From DASTPP01 sp035762175 (GTDB lineage: Bacteria; Myxococcota_A; Polyangia; Polyangiales; Polyangiaceae): a DNA stretch of 8,171 bases. Position 1 is the stretch's first letter; every line of letters begins with the position of its first letter. The position numbers and the translations under genes were made by a program. The DNA lies in contig DASTPP010000055.1 of NCBI GenBank assembly GCA_035762175.1, forward strand, positions 1 through 8,171. Direction: 5' to 3'. The notes below the pieces were generated by a model. It made no database searches. It saw nothing but the letters and a program-made list of their open reading frames with translations, and was not told the DNA's origin. Shown piece after piece: positions 1 to 6,308 of the stretch.

Positions 1-922
1 TGCCGACGACGAAGCCCACGCCGCCGTGCAGATCGATCGTCAGCCCCGGGCGCAAGACCAGCTTGGCGCCCGCGACCGGGCCCACGCTCACGCCGGCGGC
101 GAGCAAGGGCGCGTCGATCGCCGTCCGGCGCTCGCGCCCGATCGCCTTCGAGCCCAGCGCCGACGCGATCGTGAGCGAGCCGCCGACGAAGGCCCCGCCC
201 CGGCCCGCGCCCCCGAGCGCGTAGACGCGCGGCTGCGCCTCGACCGCGAGCACCCCCGCCCGGCCCCCCGACTTGACGGGCAGCCGCCCGAGGCCCACCG
301 AGAAGAGCACCGACGCGCGCTCGATCGGCGCGATCTCGCCGTAGGCCTTGACCAAGGTCGGCGGCGCCGCGAGGCGCAAGAGCCCGACGCCGGCGGTCAC
401 GCTCACCCCCCTGCGCCTCTCGAGCGCCTCTTCTGACGGGAGCGACATAAGGCTGTCGGACGACAAACTCAGCCCCGACCGGGCCGGTGGCGGGGCCGGC
501 GCGGGCCGGTCGCCCGGCGCCGGCTCGACGGGCTTCTCTTCGCCCGGCTTGGCCTCCACCGTGGTGGGGGCCTGGCCGGCGATCGCGCACTCGGGGCAGG
601 CCCCCCGCACCCGCTGCGTCGCGTCCTTCAGCCGCGCCCTCGCGTCGGTGCAGCGCCGCTCGGTCGCTTCGGCCTCGCCGCGGGTCAGGTTGCAGAGCCG
701 CTCGGTCGCGCGCGCGAGCGACGAGAGGGCCCGGCAGAGGGTCGTACAGTCGGCCTCGCCGCCGGCCTCGAGCGCTCGCAGCGCGTCGTCGAACTCTCGT
801 TGGGCCTCGGCGACCCCCGCGGGCACCTTCTGCGTCACGGGGCTCTGGGCCAGCGCCGCCCCGGGGGCGAGCGCCGCGAGGGCGAAAAAGGCTAGCGGGG
901 GGGCATAAGGTCGAAAGGTCAT
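1..922 (-). CDS. Exported Cys-rich helical / Pro-rich linker / beta-domain protein, partial (C-terminus beyond left edge)
   Basis: An open minus-strand frame starts at ATG 922-920 and runs 307 codons to the window edge without a stop. Residues 1-25 form a signal peptide: short basic start, hydrophobic core, and a likely cleavage after ALA before QSP. Residues 36-112 look helical and carry six cysteines (59, 63, 77, 91, 109, 112), including a CxxxC and a final CPEC, with many Arg/Glu/Ala; disulphide bonding in the periplasm is likely. Residues 118-149 are a Pro/Ala/Glu linker. From about 172 onward the pattern is alternating hydrophobic residues and glycines (VSVTAGVGLLRL, ASVLFSVGLG, GAFVGGSLTIA), as in outer-membrane beta-barrel or other beta-sheet domains. 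The Shine-Dalgarno is weak; the start is chosen because the signal peptide follows at once. I do not recognise the family. It lies 215 bp downstream of the operon and probably has its own promoter. Sure of coding and export; function unknown. Confidence 0.8.
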   Translation of the reverse strand, partial: MTFRPYAPPLAFFALAALAPGAALAQSPVTQKVPAGVAEAQREFDDALRALEAGGEADCTTLCRALSSLARATERLCNLTRGEAEATERRCTDARARLKDATQRVRGACPECAIAGQAPTTVEAKPGEEKPVEPAPGDRPAPAPPPARSGLSLSSDSLMSLPSEEALERRRGVSVTAGVGLLRLAAPPTLVKAYGEIAPIERASVLFSVGLGRLPVKSGGRAGVLAVEAQPRVYALGGAGRGGAFVGGSLTIASALGSKAIGRERRTAIDAPLLAAGVSVGPVAGAKLVLRPGLTIDLHGGVGFVVG

Positions 923-938
923 GGGGCTCGTCGGGAGA

Positions 939-965
939 GCGCAGGGGCCGCACGGACCTCTGCGC
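939..965 (-). other. Hairpin in the 5' leader of the exported-protein gene
   Basis: Arms 939-947 and 957-965 pair over nine positions (GCGCAGGGG with CCTCTGCGC, one G-T pair) around a 9-nt loop. It lies 17 nt upstream of the ATG at 922, so it would fall in the untranslated leader if the promoter at 990-1017 is right. There is no U-tract, so it is not an obvious terminator. A role is not established. Confidence 0.3.
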
Positions 966-989
966 CCCCCTAACGCCGGAGCCCCGCGC

Positions 990-1017
990 ATCTAACGGTG
1001 CCCCCGACCAAGAGCAA
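990..1017 (-). promoter_or_regulatory. Candidate sigma70-type promoter for the exported-protein gene
   Basis: Read on the minus strand, a -35-like TTGCTC (1017-1012) is followed after 16 nt by a -10-like TTAGAT (995-990). The matches to consensus are modest. This is one of the less GC-rich parts of the 923-1137 spacer. A second -35-like TTGACC lies a little upstream (around 1037-1042) without a good partner. Tentative. Confidence 0.3.
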
Positions 1018-1095
1018 GCGATTGGTGTGCCAGGGTGGGTCAACGTCGGCGCCCCGCCCCGTCGTTCACGCGCCCGCCCCAACCCCTTGCTCTCG

Positions 1096-1115
1096 CGCGG
1101 GCGCCGGCGCTCGCG
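1096..1115. terminator. GC hairpin just after the aldehyde dehydrogenase gene, possible operon terminator
   Basis: CGCGGGCGCC (1096-1105) and GGCGCTCGCG (1106-1115) are inverted copies with one G-T pair; in practice the loop would open to about four bases. It begins 23 nt past the aldehyde dehydrogenase stop, where the operon transcript should end. No T-tract follows on either strand, so intrinsic termination is not shown; it could instead block 3' exonucleases or mean nothing in such GC-rich DNA. Confidence 0.25.
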
Positions 1116-1137
1116 GGAGCAGGCGCGCCCGCCCGGC

Positions 1138-2508
1138 TCAGGCCCGCCGCAGATGCCAGGCCTTGGGCTGTGTGAACGCCAGAATACCGTAGCGCGACAG
1201 CGTCGCCCCGACCCCCGAATGGCCCCGGCCCGACCAGGGGAGCCGCGGGCTGACGCGGTCGCAGCAGTTCCAGTAGGCGGAGCCCGCCGAGACCCCGCGC
1301 AAGAGCCGCTCGGCCCGCGCCCGATCGTGCGTGTAGACGCCGGCGGTCAGGCCGTAGGGCGTGTCGTTCATCAGCGCGAGGGCCTCGTCGTCGCCCTTGA
1401 CCGCCTGGATGCCGATGACCGGCCCGAACGACTCGTCGCGCATCAGGCGCATCGCGTGCGTCGCGCCCGTCACGACCGTGGGCTCGAAGTAGTAGCCCTT
1501 GCGCGCCATGCGCGCGCCCCCCAGCTCGACCCGCCCGCCCTTCTGCTTCGCCTCGGCGACCTGGTCTTCGAGCACCGCGAGCTGCTCTTTGCGGGCGAGC
1601 GGCCCGAGGTACGTCGCCTCGTCGCGCGGGTCGCCGACCGCGAAGCCCTTCACCGTCTCGACGAAGGCCTTGACGTACTCGTCGTGCACCCGCTCGTGCA
1701 CGTAGACGCGCTCGACCGCGCAGCAGCTCTGCCCCGCGTTGTAGAAGGCGCCGTCGGCGGTCGCCTCGGCCGCCGCGCGCACGTCGACGTCGTCGGTGAC
1801 GTAGACGGGGTCTTTGCCCCCCAGCTCGAGCTGCAGCTTGACCATGTTCGGCGCGGCGGCCGCGGCGATCTTCTTGCCGGTCGCGTACGAGCCGGTGAAG
1901 AAGACGCCGCCCACCGGCTGCCGGACGAGCTCGGCGCCGACCGGCCCGCCCCCGACCACGGGCGCGAAGAGGTCTTCGGGCACCCCCGCCTCGTGCAAGA
2001 GGCGCGCGACGGCGAGGCCGGTCAGCGTCGCGTGCTCGGACGGCTTGTAGAGCACGGCGTTGCCGGCGAGCAGCGCGGGCACGAAGACGTTCGAGCCGAC
2101 GAAGTAGGGGTAGTTCCAGGCGGAGACGTTGACCACGACCCCGAGCGGCTCGTGCGCGATGCGCTCTTCGAGCACCCCCTCGGAGAACACGACCTCGTCG
2201 GCGAGCGCCGAGGGCGTCGCCTCGAGGAAGAACTCGAGCCGCGCGAGCAGGCCCTTCAGCTCGTTCTTCGCCTGGGTGACCGGCTTGCCGACCTCGTCGG
2301 TCGTCGTCCGGGCGAGCTCGTCGGTGCGGGCGGCGACGAGCTCGCCGAACGTGCGCAGCGCGCCGAGGCGCTCGGCCATCGGGCGCGCGGCCCAGGCGGG
2401 CTGCGCGGCGCGGGCCCGGGCGAGCTTGTCGGCGACCGACCCGGCGTCATCTTCGGGCAGCTCGCGGATCACTTCTTCGGTCGCGGGGTTCGTAATCGTC
2501 AGGGCCAT
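1138..2508 (-). CDS. NAD(P)-dependent aldehyde dehydrogenase of the gamma-glutamylation operon
   Basis: This 456-aa protein is a complete ALDH-superfamily enzyme, short like the succinate-semialdehyde (Sad/YneI) group. It oxidises an aldehyde to a carboxylate with NAD(P)+ in the cytoplasm. Visible landmarks: SAWNYP with the oxyanion Asn132 (most relatives have PWN), YKPSE with Lys155 for the cofactor, FTGS (204-207), the general base Glu228 in LELGG, catalytic Cys262 in GQSCC, and ESFGPV (359-364). The C-terminal part has an unusual YWNCCDR (412-418) and ends LPWSGRGHSGVG then TQPKAWHLRR. The ATG at 2508 has a GAGAG ribosome site about 6 nt upstream. It is the last gene of the operon, 90 bp after the hydrolase. 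In context the likely substrate is a gamma-glutamylamino aldehyde made by the alcohol dehydrogenase (inference). PuuC-like in role, but substrate specificity cannot be read from sequence. Confidence 0.93.
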   Translation of the reverse strand: MALTITNPATEEVIRELPEDDAGSVADKLARARAAQPAWAARPMAERLGALRTFGELVAARTDELARTTTDEVGKPVTQAKNELKGLLARLEFFLEATPSALADEVVFSEGVLEERIAHEPLGVVVNVSAWNYPYFVGSNVFVPALLAGNAVLYKPSEHATLTGLAVARLLHEAGVPEDLFAPVVGGGPVGAELVRQPVGGVFFTGSYATGKKIAAAAAPNMVKLQLELGGKDPVYVTDDVDVRAAAEATADGAFYNAGQSCCAVERVYVHERVHDEYVKAFVETVKGFAVGDPRDEATYLGPLARKEQLAVLEDQVAEAKQKGGRVELGGARMARKGYYFEPTVVTGATHAMRLMRDESFGPVIGIQAVKGDDEALALMNDTPYGLTAGVYTHDRARAERLLRGVSAGSAYWNCCDRVSPRLPWSGRGHSGVGATLSRYGILAFTQPKAWHLRRA

Positions 2509-2537
2509 GCGTTGCTCTCGGGGGGGAGGTGGGGGCC

Positions 2538-2632
2538 GCGCGGCTCGGAGCGCCGTCAGGGCGAGGGGCGGAGGGCCTCGGCGCGGCTCGGGGCGCCGTC
2601 AGGGCGAGGGGCGGAGGGCCTCGGCGCGGCTC
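2538..2632. repeat. 43-bp tandem duplication over the 3' end of the hydrolase gene
   Basis: Copy 1 (2538-2580) and copy 2 (2581-2623) are 43 bp each and differ at one base (A2549 against G2592). A 9-bp start of a third copy follows at 2624-2632. Copy 2 holds the last codons and TGA stop of the hydrolase gene, and copy 1 repeats this inside the spacer before the aldehyde dehydrogenase gene. Since 43 is not a multiple of three and the stop in copy 2 is kept, the protein is not altered by copy 1. Near-identity suggests a recent slippage or unequal crossover event. Confidence 0.9.
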
Positions 2633-3405
2633 TCGCTTCGACTCTCGGAGGCGGCCTCGAGGAAGGCTCGCAGCAGGGGCGCGTTGTCGAGGTAGCTCGG
2701 GTCGCCCGGGTCGGTGAACTCGGGGTGCCACTGCACCCCGCGCAGGAACGCCTCGCCGGGCAGGTGCGCCGCCTCGATGACGCCGTCGTCGGCCGAGCGG
2801 GCGTCGACGACGAAGCCGGGCGCCAGGGCCTTGATCGCCTGGTGGTGCACCGAGTTCACCTTGACCCGGCCCGACACGCCGAGCGTGCGCGCGAGCTCGC
2901 TGCCGGGCTCGACGTCGATCGCGTGGGCGTGCCGGTCGTAGGCGTCGGCGTCGCGGTGCACGCGCGCGCCCGGCACGAGCTCGACGATGTCTTGGTAGAG
3001 CGTGCCGCCGAAGGCCACGTTCAGCACCTGGTGGCCGCGGCAGACGCCGAGCACCGGCTTGCCCCGCTCGTGGAAGGCGCGGGCGAGCTCGATCTCGAAG
3101 GCGTCGCGCACCGGGTCGCCCCCCCACTCGGGCCGCAGCGGCTCTTCGCCGTAGGTGCGGGGGCTGACGTCGACCCCGCCCGGCAGGACCAGGCCGTCGA
3201 GATCGTGGGCGTAGGCGTGGGCGCTGGCCAGCGCGCCCGGGGCGGCGGGCGGCACCATGTAGACGAGCGCGCCGCCCGAGGCGAGCCAGCGCGCCATCGA
3301 GCTCTCGAGGTAGTAGAGCGGCTTGCCGTTGAAGACCGGCCGCGACCGGTCTTCGTGGAAGAGGCAGGCCGAGACCCCGACCCGGGGCAGCGCGCGCGGC
3401 GGCAC
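2599..3405 (-). CDS. Gamma-glutamyl-gamma-aminobutyrate hydrolase family protein (PuuD-like, class I GATase / peptidase C26)
   Basis: A 268-aa cytoplasmic hydrolase that cleaves a gamma-glutamyl amide bond, freeing glutamate and the attached amine or amino acid. The class I glutamine-amidotransferase fold is shown by DGLVLPGGVDVSP (70-82), RDAFEIEL (100-107), the nucleophile elbow GVCRGHQ with Cys122, HHQAIK (187-192) and GVQWHPE with His227 and Glu229, completing the Cys-His-Glu triad. Length is near the usual 250 aa. The start is GTG at 3405, one base past the TGA of the alcohol dehydrogenase, with no good ribosome site, so translation is probably coupled to that gene. The last ten or so codons fall in a 43-bp tandem duplication, and the tail (SESRSESRAEALRPSP) looks non-conserved. 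In E. coli PuuD hydrolyses gamma-Glu-GABA; here the partner enzymes suggest gamma-glutamylglycine or a related product (inference). Confidence 0.93.
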   Translation of the reverse strand: MPPRALPRVGVSACLFHEDRSRPVFNGKPLYYLESSMARWLASGGALVYMVPPAAPGALASAHAYAHDLDGLVLPGGVDVSPRTYGEEPLRPEWGGDPVRDAFEIELARAFHERGKPVLGVCRGHQVLNVAFGGTLYQDIVELVPGARVHRDADAYDRHAHAIDVEPGSELARTLGVSGRVKVNSVHHQAIKALAPGFVVDARSADDGVIEAAHLPGEAFLRGVQWHPEFTDPGDPSYLDNAPLLRAFLEAASESRSESRAEALRPSP

Positions 3406-3406
3406 T

Positions 3407-4546
3407 TCAGTACGCCCCGTCGAAGATGCGCTCGAAGTCGGCCCGGGCGACCTCGCGGGGGTTGTTCGGGTGGCAGGCGTCGGCGGTCGCGATCTCGACG
3501 AGCTTCGGCAGCTGCTCGCGGGTGACGCCGGCGTCGCGCAGGCGGGCGGGCACCTTCACCGCCGCCTTGAGCTCGGCGAGCCACGCGAGAAAGCCCTTGG
3601 CCGAGGCGTCTTTCAGGCCCGCGGCCTGCGCCATGCGCGCGAAGCGCTGGGCCGAGACCTCGGCGTTGAAGGCGAGGGCGTGGTCGATCATCACGCCGTT
3701 GGCCAGGCCGTGGTGCATGTCGGCCACGGTGCCGAGCGCGTGCGCGCACGAGTGCGTCAGCCCGAGCCCCTTCTGGAAGGCGATGGCGCCCATCATCGAC
3801 GCCATCAGCATGGCGCCCCGGGCCTCGACGTCCCGCGGCGACTCGTAGGCGCGCACGAGGTTCTCGGCGACCAGGCGCAGGCCCTCGAGGGCGATGCCGT
3901 CGCAGATGGGGTGGTAGTTCTTCGCCAGGAAGGCCTCGACGCAGTGGGTGAGCGCGTCCATGCCCGTCGCGGCGGTGACGGCGGGCGGCAGGCCCACCGT
4001 GAGCTCGGGGTCGGCGAAGACGGCGCGGGCGAGCAGCTTGGGCGAGAAGATGATCTTCTTGACGTGCGTCGCGTCGTCGCTGACGACCGAGCTGCGCCCG
4101 ACCTCGCTGCCGGTGCCCGCCGTCGTGGGCAGCGCCACCCAGTAGGGTATGGGCCCGTCGATCGGGCGGGCCCCGGGCTTCTCGTCTTCGTAGTCGAAGA
4201 GGTCGCCCGGGTGCGTGGCCAGCAGCGCGATCGCCTTGGCGACGTCGATGGCGGCGCCGCCGCCGAGCCCCACGATCGAGTCGGCGTCGTGCCCCTTGTA
4301 GGCCCGCACGCCCTCGTCGACCTGCGACTTGAGCGGGTTGCCGACGACGCCCGAGAACGAGCCGACCGCGAGCCCCTCGGCCTCGAGCGTCTGCTTGAGC
4401 TCGCCGTGCATGGGCAGCGCCGCGACCCCGCGGTCGGTCACGATGAGCGGGCGCGAGACGCCGGCGGCCTTGAGGTGCCGCGCGACGAGCTTCCGCGCCC
4501 CGGGGCCGAAGTGAATGGTCGTGGGGAAGCTGAACGTGTGTGTCAT
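3407..4546 (-). CDS. Iron-containing (group III) alcohol dehydrogenase
   Basis: This 379-aa protein interconverts a primary alcohol and its aldehyde using NAD(P). The N-terminal nucleotide-binding part has GLGGGAAID (93-101) and LPTTAGTGSEV (139-149). The C-terminal metal domain keeps all four ligand positions known from FucO: Asp197 and His201 in GMDALTH, His265 in GLTHSCAH, and His279 in HHGLANG. The end carries TADACHPNNPREV, typical of the family. ATG at 4546 follows a GAGGG ribosome site. It sits 67 bp after the GS-like gene and one base before the hydrolase gene, so it is firmly inside the operon. This enzyme is the informative member: a Puu pathway for diamines needs an amine oxidase or aminotransferase instead, while an alcohol dehydrogenase suits a gamma-glutamylated amino alcohol. 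It could alternatively work in reverse, reducing a toxic aldehyde. Confidence 0.94.
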   Translation of the reverse strand: MTHTFSFPTTIHFGPGARKLVARHLKAAGVSRPLIVTDRGVAALPMHGELKQTLEAEGLAVGSFSGVVGNPLKSQVDEGVRAYKGHDADSIVGLGGGAAIDVAKAIALLATHPGDLFDYEDEKPGARPIDGPIPYWVALPTTAGTGSEVGRSSVVSDDATHVKKIIFSPKLLARAVFADPELTVGLPPAVTAATGMDALTHCVEAFLAKNYHPICDGIALEGLRLVAENLVRAYESPRDVEARGAMLMASMMGAIAFQKGLGLTHSCAHALGTVADMHHGLANGVMIDHALAFNAEVSAQRFARMAQAAGLKDASAKGFLAWLAELKAAVKVPARLRDAGVTREQLPKLVEIATADACHPNNPREVARADFERIFDGAY

Positions 4547-4613
4547 GGTGCCCTCGCCGTCCGAACGAATGGTGGGCCCGGCACGCCCCGGCGCCGGGGG
4601 GGGTGGTTCGACC

Positions 4614-5975
4614 TCAGATGACCTCGAAGTAACGCCGCAGCTCCCAGTCGGTGACGGCCTCTTGGTACTGGCGCCACTCCCAGAGGCGGGTGGCCACGAA
4701 GTGCTCGACGAAGGCCTCGCCGAACAGCTCGCGCGCGATCTTCGACTCGCCCATCTTCGTGGCCGCCTCGTGGAGGTTGCGCGGCAGCCGCCCCGCGGGC
4801 CCCTCGACGTAGGCGCTGCCCTTGATGGGGGCCTCGGTCAGCTCGAGCTTGCGCTCGACGCCCCAGAGCCCCGCCGCCAGGCAGCCCGCGATCGCGAGGT
4901 AGGGGTTCGCGTCCGAGCCGGGCACGCGCGTCTCGACGCGCGTCGACTTCTCGCTCCCGGGAATGACGCGCGCCGCCACCGTGCGGTTGTCGACGCCCCA
5001 GGTCGGCTTGGTCGGCGCCCAGTAGCCGTCGACGAGGCGCTTGTAGCTGTTCACCGTCGGCGCGAACATCGGCAAGATCTCGGGCAGGCACGCGAGCTGG
5101 CCCGCCACGTAACTGCGGAAGGTCGCGCTCATCGCGTCGGGCTCGCCCGCGGCGAAGAAGAGGTTCTCGTCGCCCCGCCACAGGCTCTGGTGCACGTGGC
5201 CGCTGCAGCCGGGCAGCTCCGTGCTCCACTTGGCCATGAAGCTCGGCATGATGCCGAAGCGGTGGCCGATGTCTTTCGCCGCCGACTTGAAGAGCACCGC
5301 CCGGTCGGCCGCCTCGAGCGCGGCCGAGTACAAGATCGCCGCCTCGACCACGCCCGGGCCCGTCTCGGTGTGCAGCCCCTCGATCGGCACGCCGAACGCG
5401 GCGAGGTCGTCCATCAGCGCGTTGAAGAAGGGCAGGTTCTGCCCCATGCGCAGGAGCGAGTAGCCGAACATGCCCGGCGACATCGGCGTCGGCGCCCGCC
5501 CCCCCTTCGCCTCGAGCGACTGGGGCGTCTCGCGGAAGTTGAACCACTCGAACTCCATGCCGCACTTGGCCGCCATGCCCTGCGCCTCGGCCCGCGCGAG
5601 CACCGCCTTGAGCGTCTGCCGCGGGCAGACCGCGAGCGGCCGCCCGCCCTCGTCGACGAAGTCGCCCAAGAAGAAGGGCACCTCGCCGTCCCAGGGCACC
5701 TTGCGGTAGGTCGACAGGTCGATGCGCGCCTGCGCGTCGGGGTAGCCCGTGTGCCAGCCGGTGAAGCGCGCGTTGTCGTAGCAGACGTCGTTCGCGTCCC
5801 ACCCGAAGACGACGCTGCAGAACCCGAAGCCCGACTTCGCCGCCCCGAGGAACTTGTCTTTGTGCAGATACTTGCCCCGCAAGATGCCGTCGATGTCGGT
5901 GATCGCCACCTTCACCTTGCCGTGAGACGACTTCTCGATCTCTGCCAAGACGTTCTGCGCTTGCGAGCTGGTCAT
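4614..5975 (-). CDS. Glutamine-synthetase-like gamma-glutamyl-amine ligase (type I GS fold, PuuA/GlnA4-like)
   Basis: A 453-aa class I GS-fold enzyme, predicted to join glutamate to an amine with ATP as the first operon step. Start ATG 5975 has AGGAG seven bases upstream; the frame stays open further 5' but that part is low-complexity. Metal and substrate residues are present: Glu141 and Glu143 (GMEFEWF), Glu204 (TETGPG), Glu211, His260 (SGHVH), Arg313 (NSYKRL), Arg331, Arg336, Arg346, Glu348 and Arg350 (VETRVPGSDANPYL), matching Salmonella GlnA Arg321, 339, 344, 355, Glu357 and Arg359. The flap residue matching Glu327, which closes the ammonium site, is Trp319 (GYWAP instead of GYEAP). The adenylylation Tyr motif (NLYDLP) is absent, so classic GlnE control is unlikely. 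It therefore probably uses an organic amine, not ammonia. Ethanolamine is the best guess from the neighbours; a polyamine or other amine is possible. Confidence 0.92.
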   Translation of the reverse strand: MTSSQAQNVLAEIEKSSHGKVKVAITDIDGILRGKYLHKDKFLGAAKSGFGFCSVVFGWDANDVCYDNARFTGWHTGYPDAQARIDLSTYRKVPWDGEVPFFLGDFVDEGGRPLAVCPRQTLKAVLARAEAQGMAAKCGMEFEWFNFRETPQSLEAKGGRAPTPMSPGMFGYSLLRMGQNLPFFNALMDDLAAFGVPIEGLHTETGPGVVEAAILYSAALEAADRAVLFKSAAKDIGHRFGIMPSFMAKWSTELPGCSGHVHQSLWRGDENLFFAAGEPDAMSATFRSYVAGQLACLPEILPMFAPTVNSYKRLVDGYWAPTKPTWGVDNRTVAARVIPGSEKSTRVETRVPGSDANPYLAIAGCLAAGLWGVERKLELTEAPIKGSAYVEGPAGRLPRNLHEAATKMGESKIARELFGEAFVEHFVATRLWEWRQYQEAVTDWELRRYFEVI

Positions 5976-5980
5976 GGGTC

Positions 5981-5988
5981 GCTCCTGG
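5981..5988 (-). promoter_or_regulatory. Strong ribosome binding site fixing the GS-like start
   Basis: The minus strand reads CAGGAGCGACCC immediately before ATG 5975, giving an AGGAG core about seven bases from the start codon. This decides for the 453-aa form over the longer open frame that reaches back to 6266, whose extra residues are Arg/Gly/Pro-rich and lie over the repeat element. Confidence 0.75.
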
Positions 5989-6019
5989 TCGTCGGGCGGG
6001 GCGGCGGCGCGCGGCCGCG

Positions 6020-6028
6020 AGCCTAGCA
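6020..6028 (-). promoter_or_regulatory. Candidate extended -10 promoter for the four-gene operon
   Basis: The minus strand reads TGCTAGGCT (6028-6020), that is, TG, one base, then TAGGCT, an extended -10 pattern. No convincing -35 lies 16-18 nt upstream. Transcription would start near 6013, leaving a leader of roughly 38 nt with the AGGAG ribosome site. It lies just outside the left end of the palindromic element. Tentative. Confidence 0.4.
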
Positions 6029-6048
6029 TGCGCCCGGGCCGCGAGGCC

Positions 6049-6070
6049 GCCCCCGAGTGAACGCGGGGGC
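6049..6070 (+). repeat. REP-like hairpin, TGAA-loop family (left end of element)
   Basis: Arms GCCCCCG (6049-6055) and CGGGGGC (6064-6070) pair perfectly around the loop AGTGAACG. It is the inverted partner of the hairpin at 6284-6305 (20 of 22 bases). The loop shares TGAA with the hairpin at 8012-8031. Confidence 0.7.
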
Positions 6071-6091
6071 CGCGAACGCCCGCGGAAACGG

Positions 6092-6123
6092 CCCGCAAAG
6101 CCCCGCCCAGAGGCAGGGCTCCG
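6092..6123 (-). repeat. REP-like hairpin, GGAG/CTTTGC family
   Basis: On the minus strand GGAG (6123-6120) is followed by a stem-loop whose arms are 6099-6107 and 6112-6120 (eight pairs, one mismatch, loop CAGA on the plus strand) and then CTTTGC. The same order GGAG - stem - GGG - CTTTGC is seen at 8128-8162 on the plus strand. Confidence 0.55.
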
Positions 6124-6205
6124 GCGGAGCGAGCCGCTCCGCGCGCTCGCCCGAGCGGCGACCCCTCCGGCCGCCCTCCCCGCTCGCCCGGGGTCCAAAG
6201 CCCTC

Positions 6206-6240
6206 GGGAGCCCGACCCCCGGCGAGGGGGGCTGCTCTCC
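6206..6240 (+). repeat. REP-like hairpin, GGAG family, diverged copy
   Basis: GGAG (6207-6210) is followed by CCC, a C/G-run stem (6216-6218 with 6226-6228), GGGCT (6229-6233) and a closing GCTCTCC (6234-6240). The outline GGAG-CCCG ... GGGCT-GCTCTCC matches the copy at 8128-8162 in the same orientation, though the inner stem differs. Confidence 0.45.
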
Positions 6241-6280
6241 GAGCCGGCGCCGATGCCGCGCCGCACGAGCGGGCGCGAAC

Positions 6281-6308
6281 GCTGCCCCCGACTTCACTCG
6301 GGGGCGGC
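6281..6308 (-). repeat. REP-like hairpin, TGAA-loop family (right end of element)
   Basis: Arms 6281-6291 and 6298-6308 pair over 11 positions with one G-T pair, around loop CTTCAC (GTGAAG on the minus strand). This is the right terminal inverted repeat of the element at 6045-6309 and the strongest hairpin in the spacer. Confidence 0.7.

Noticed and set aside
487..3525. A 1012-codon plus-strand open frame
   Set aside because: It runs antisense to the aldehyde dehydrogenase, hydrolase and part of the alcohol dehydrogenase, all with clear catalytic motifs. Its translation is Arg/Gly/Ala/Pro-rich with no domain. Long antisense frames are normal at this GC content.
4572..4605. Palindrome CCCCGGCGCCGGGG in the gap between the GS-like and alcohol dehydrogenase genes as a terminator
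   Set aside because: There is no loop and no T-tract, and it lies inside what looks like one operon. Such short palindromes are expected by chance at this base composition.
1138..5975. Standard putrescine-degrading Puu operon
   Set aside because: There is no PuuB-type oxidase, aminotransferase, transporter or PuuR in the window, and an Fe-alcohol dehydrogenase takes the oxidation slot. A putrescine role is not excluded but not favoured.
3323..6026. Two further long plus-strand frames (3323-4621 and 4515-6026)
   Set aside because: Both are shadows of the alcohol dehydrogenase and GS-like genes, with Arg/Gly/Asp/Val-biased composition and no ribosome site or family motif.
5976..6266. N-terminal extension of the GS-like protein back to 6266
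   Set aside because: The extra 97 residues are low-complexity and lie over the palindromic element. The ATG at 5975 has a strong AGGAG and gives the usual family length.
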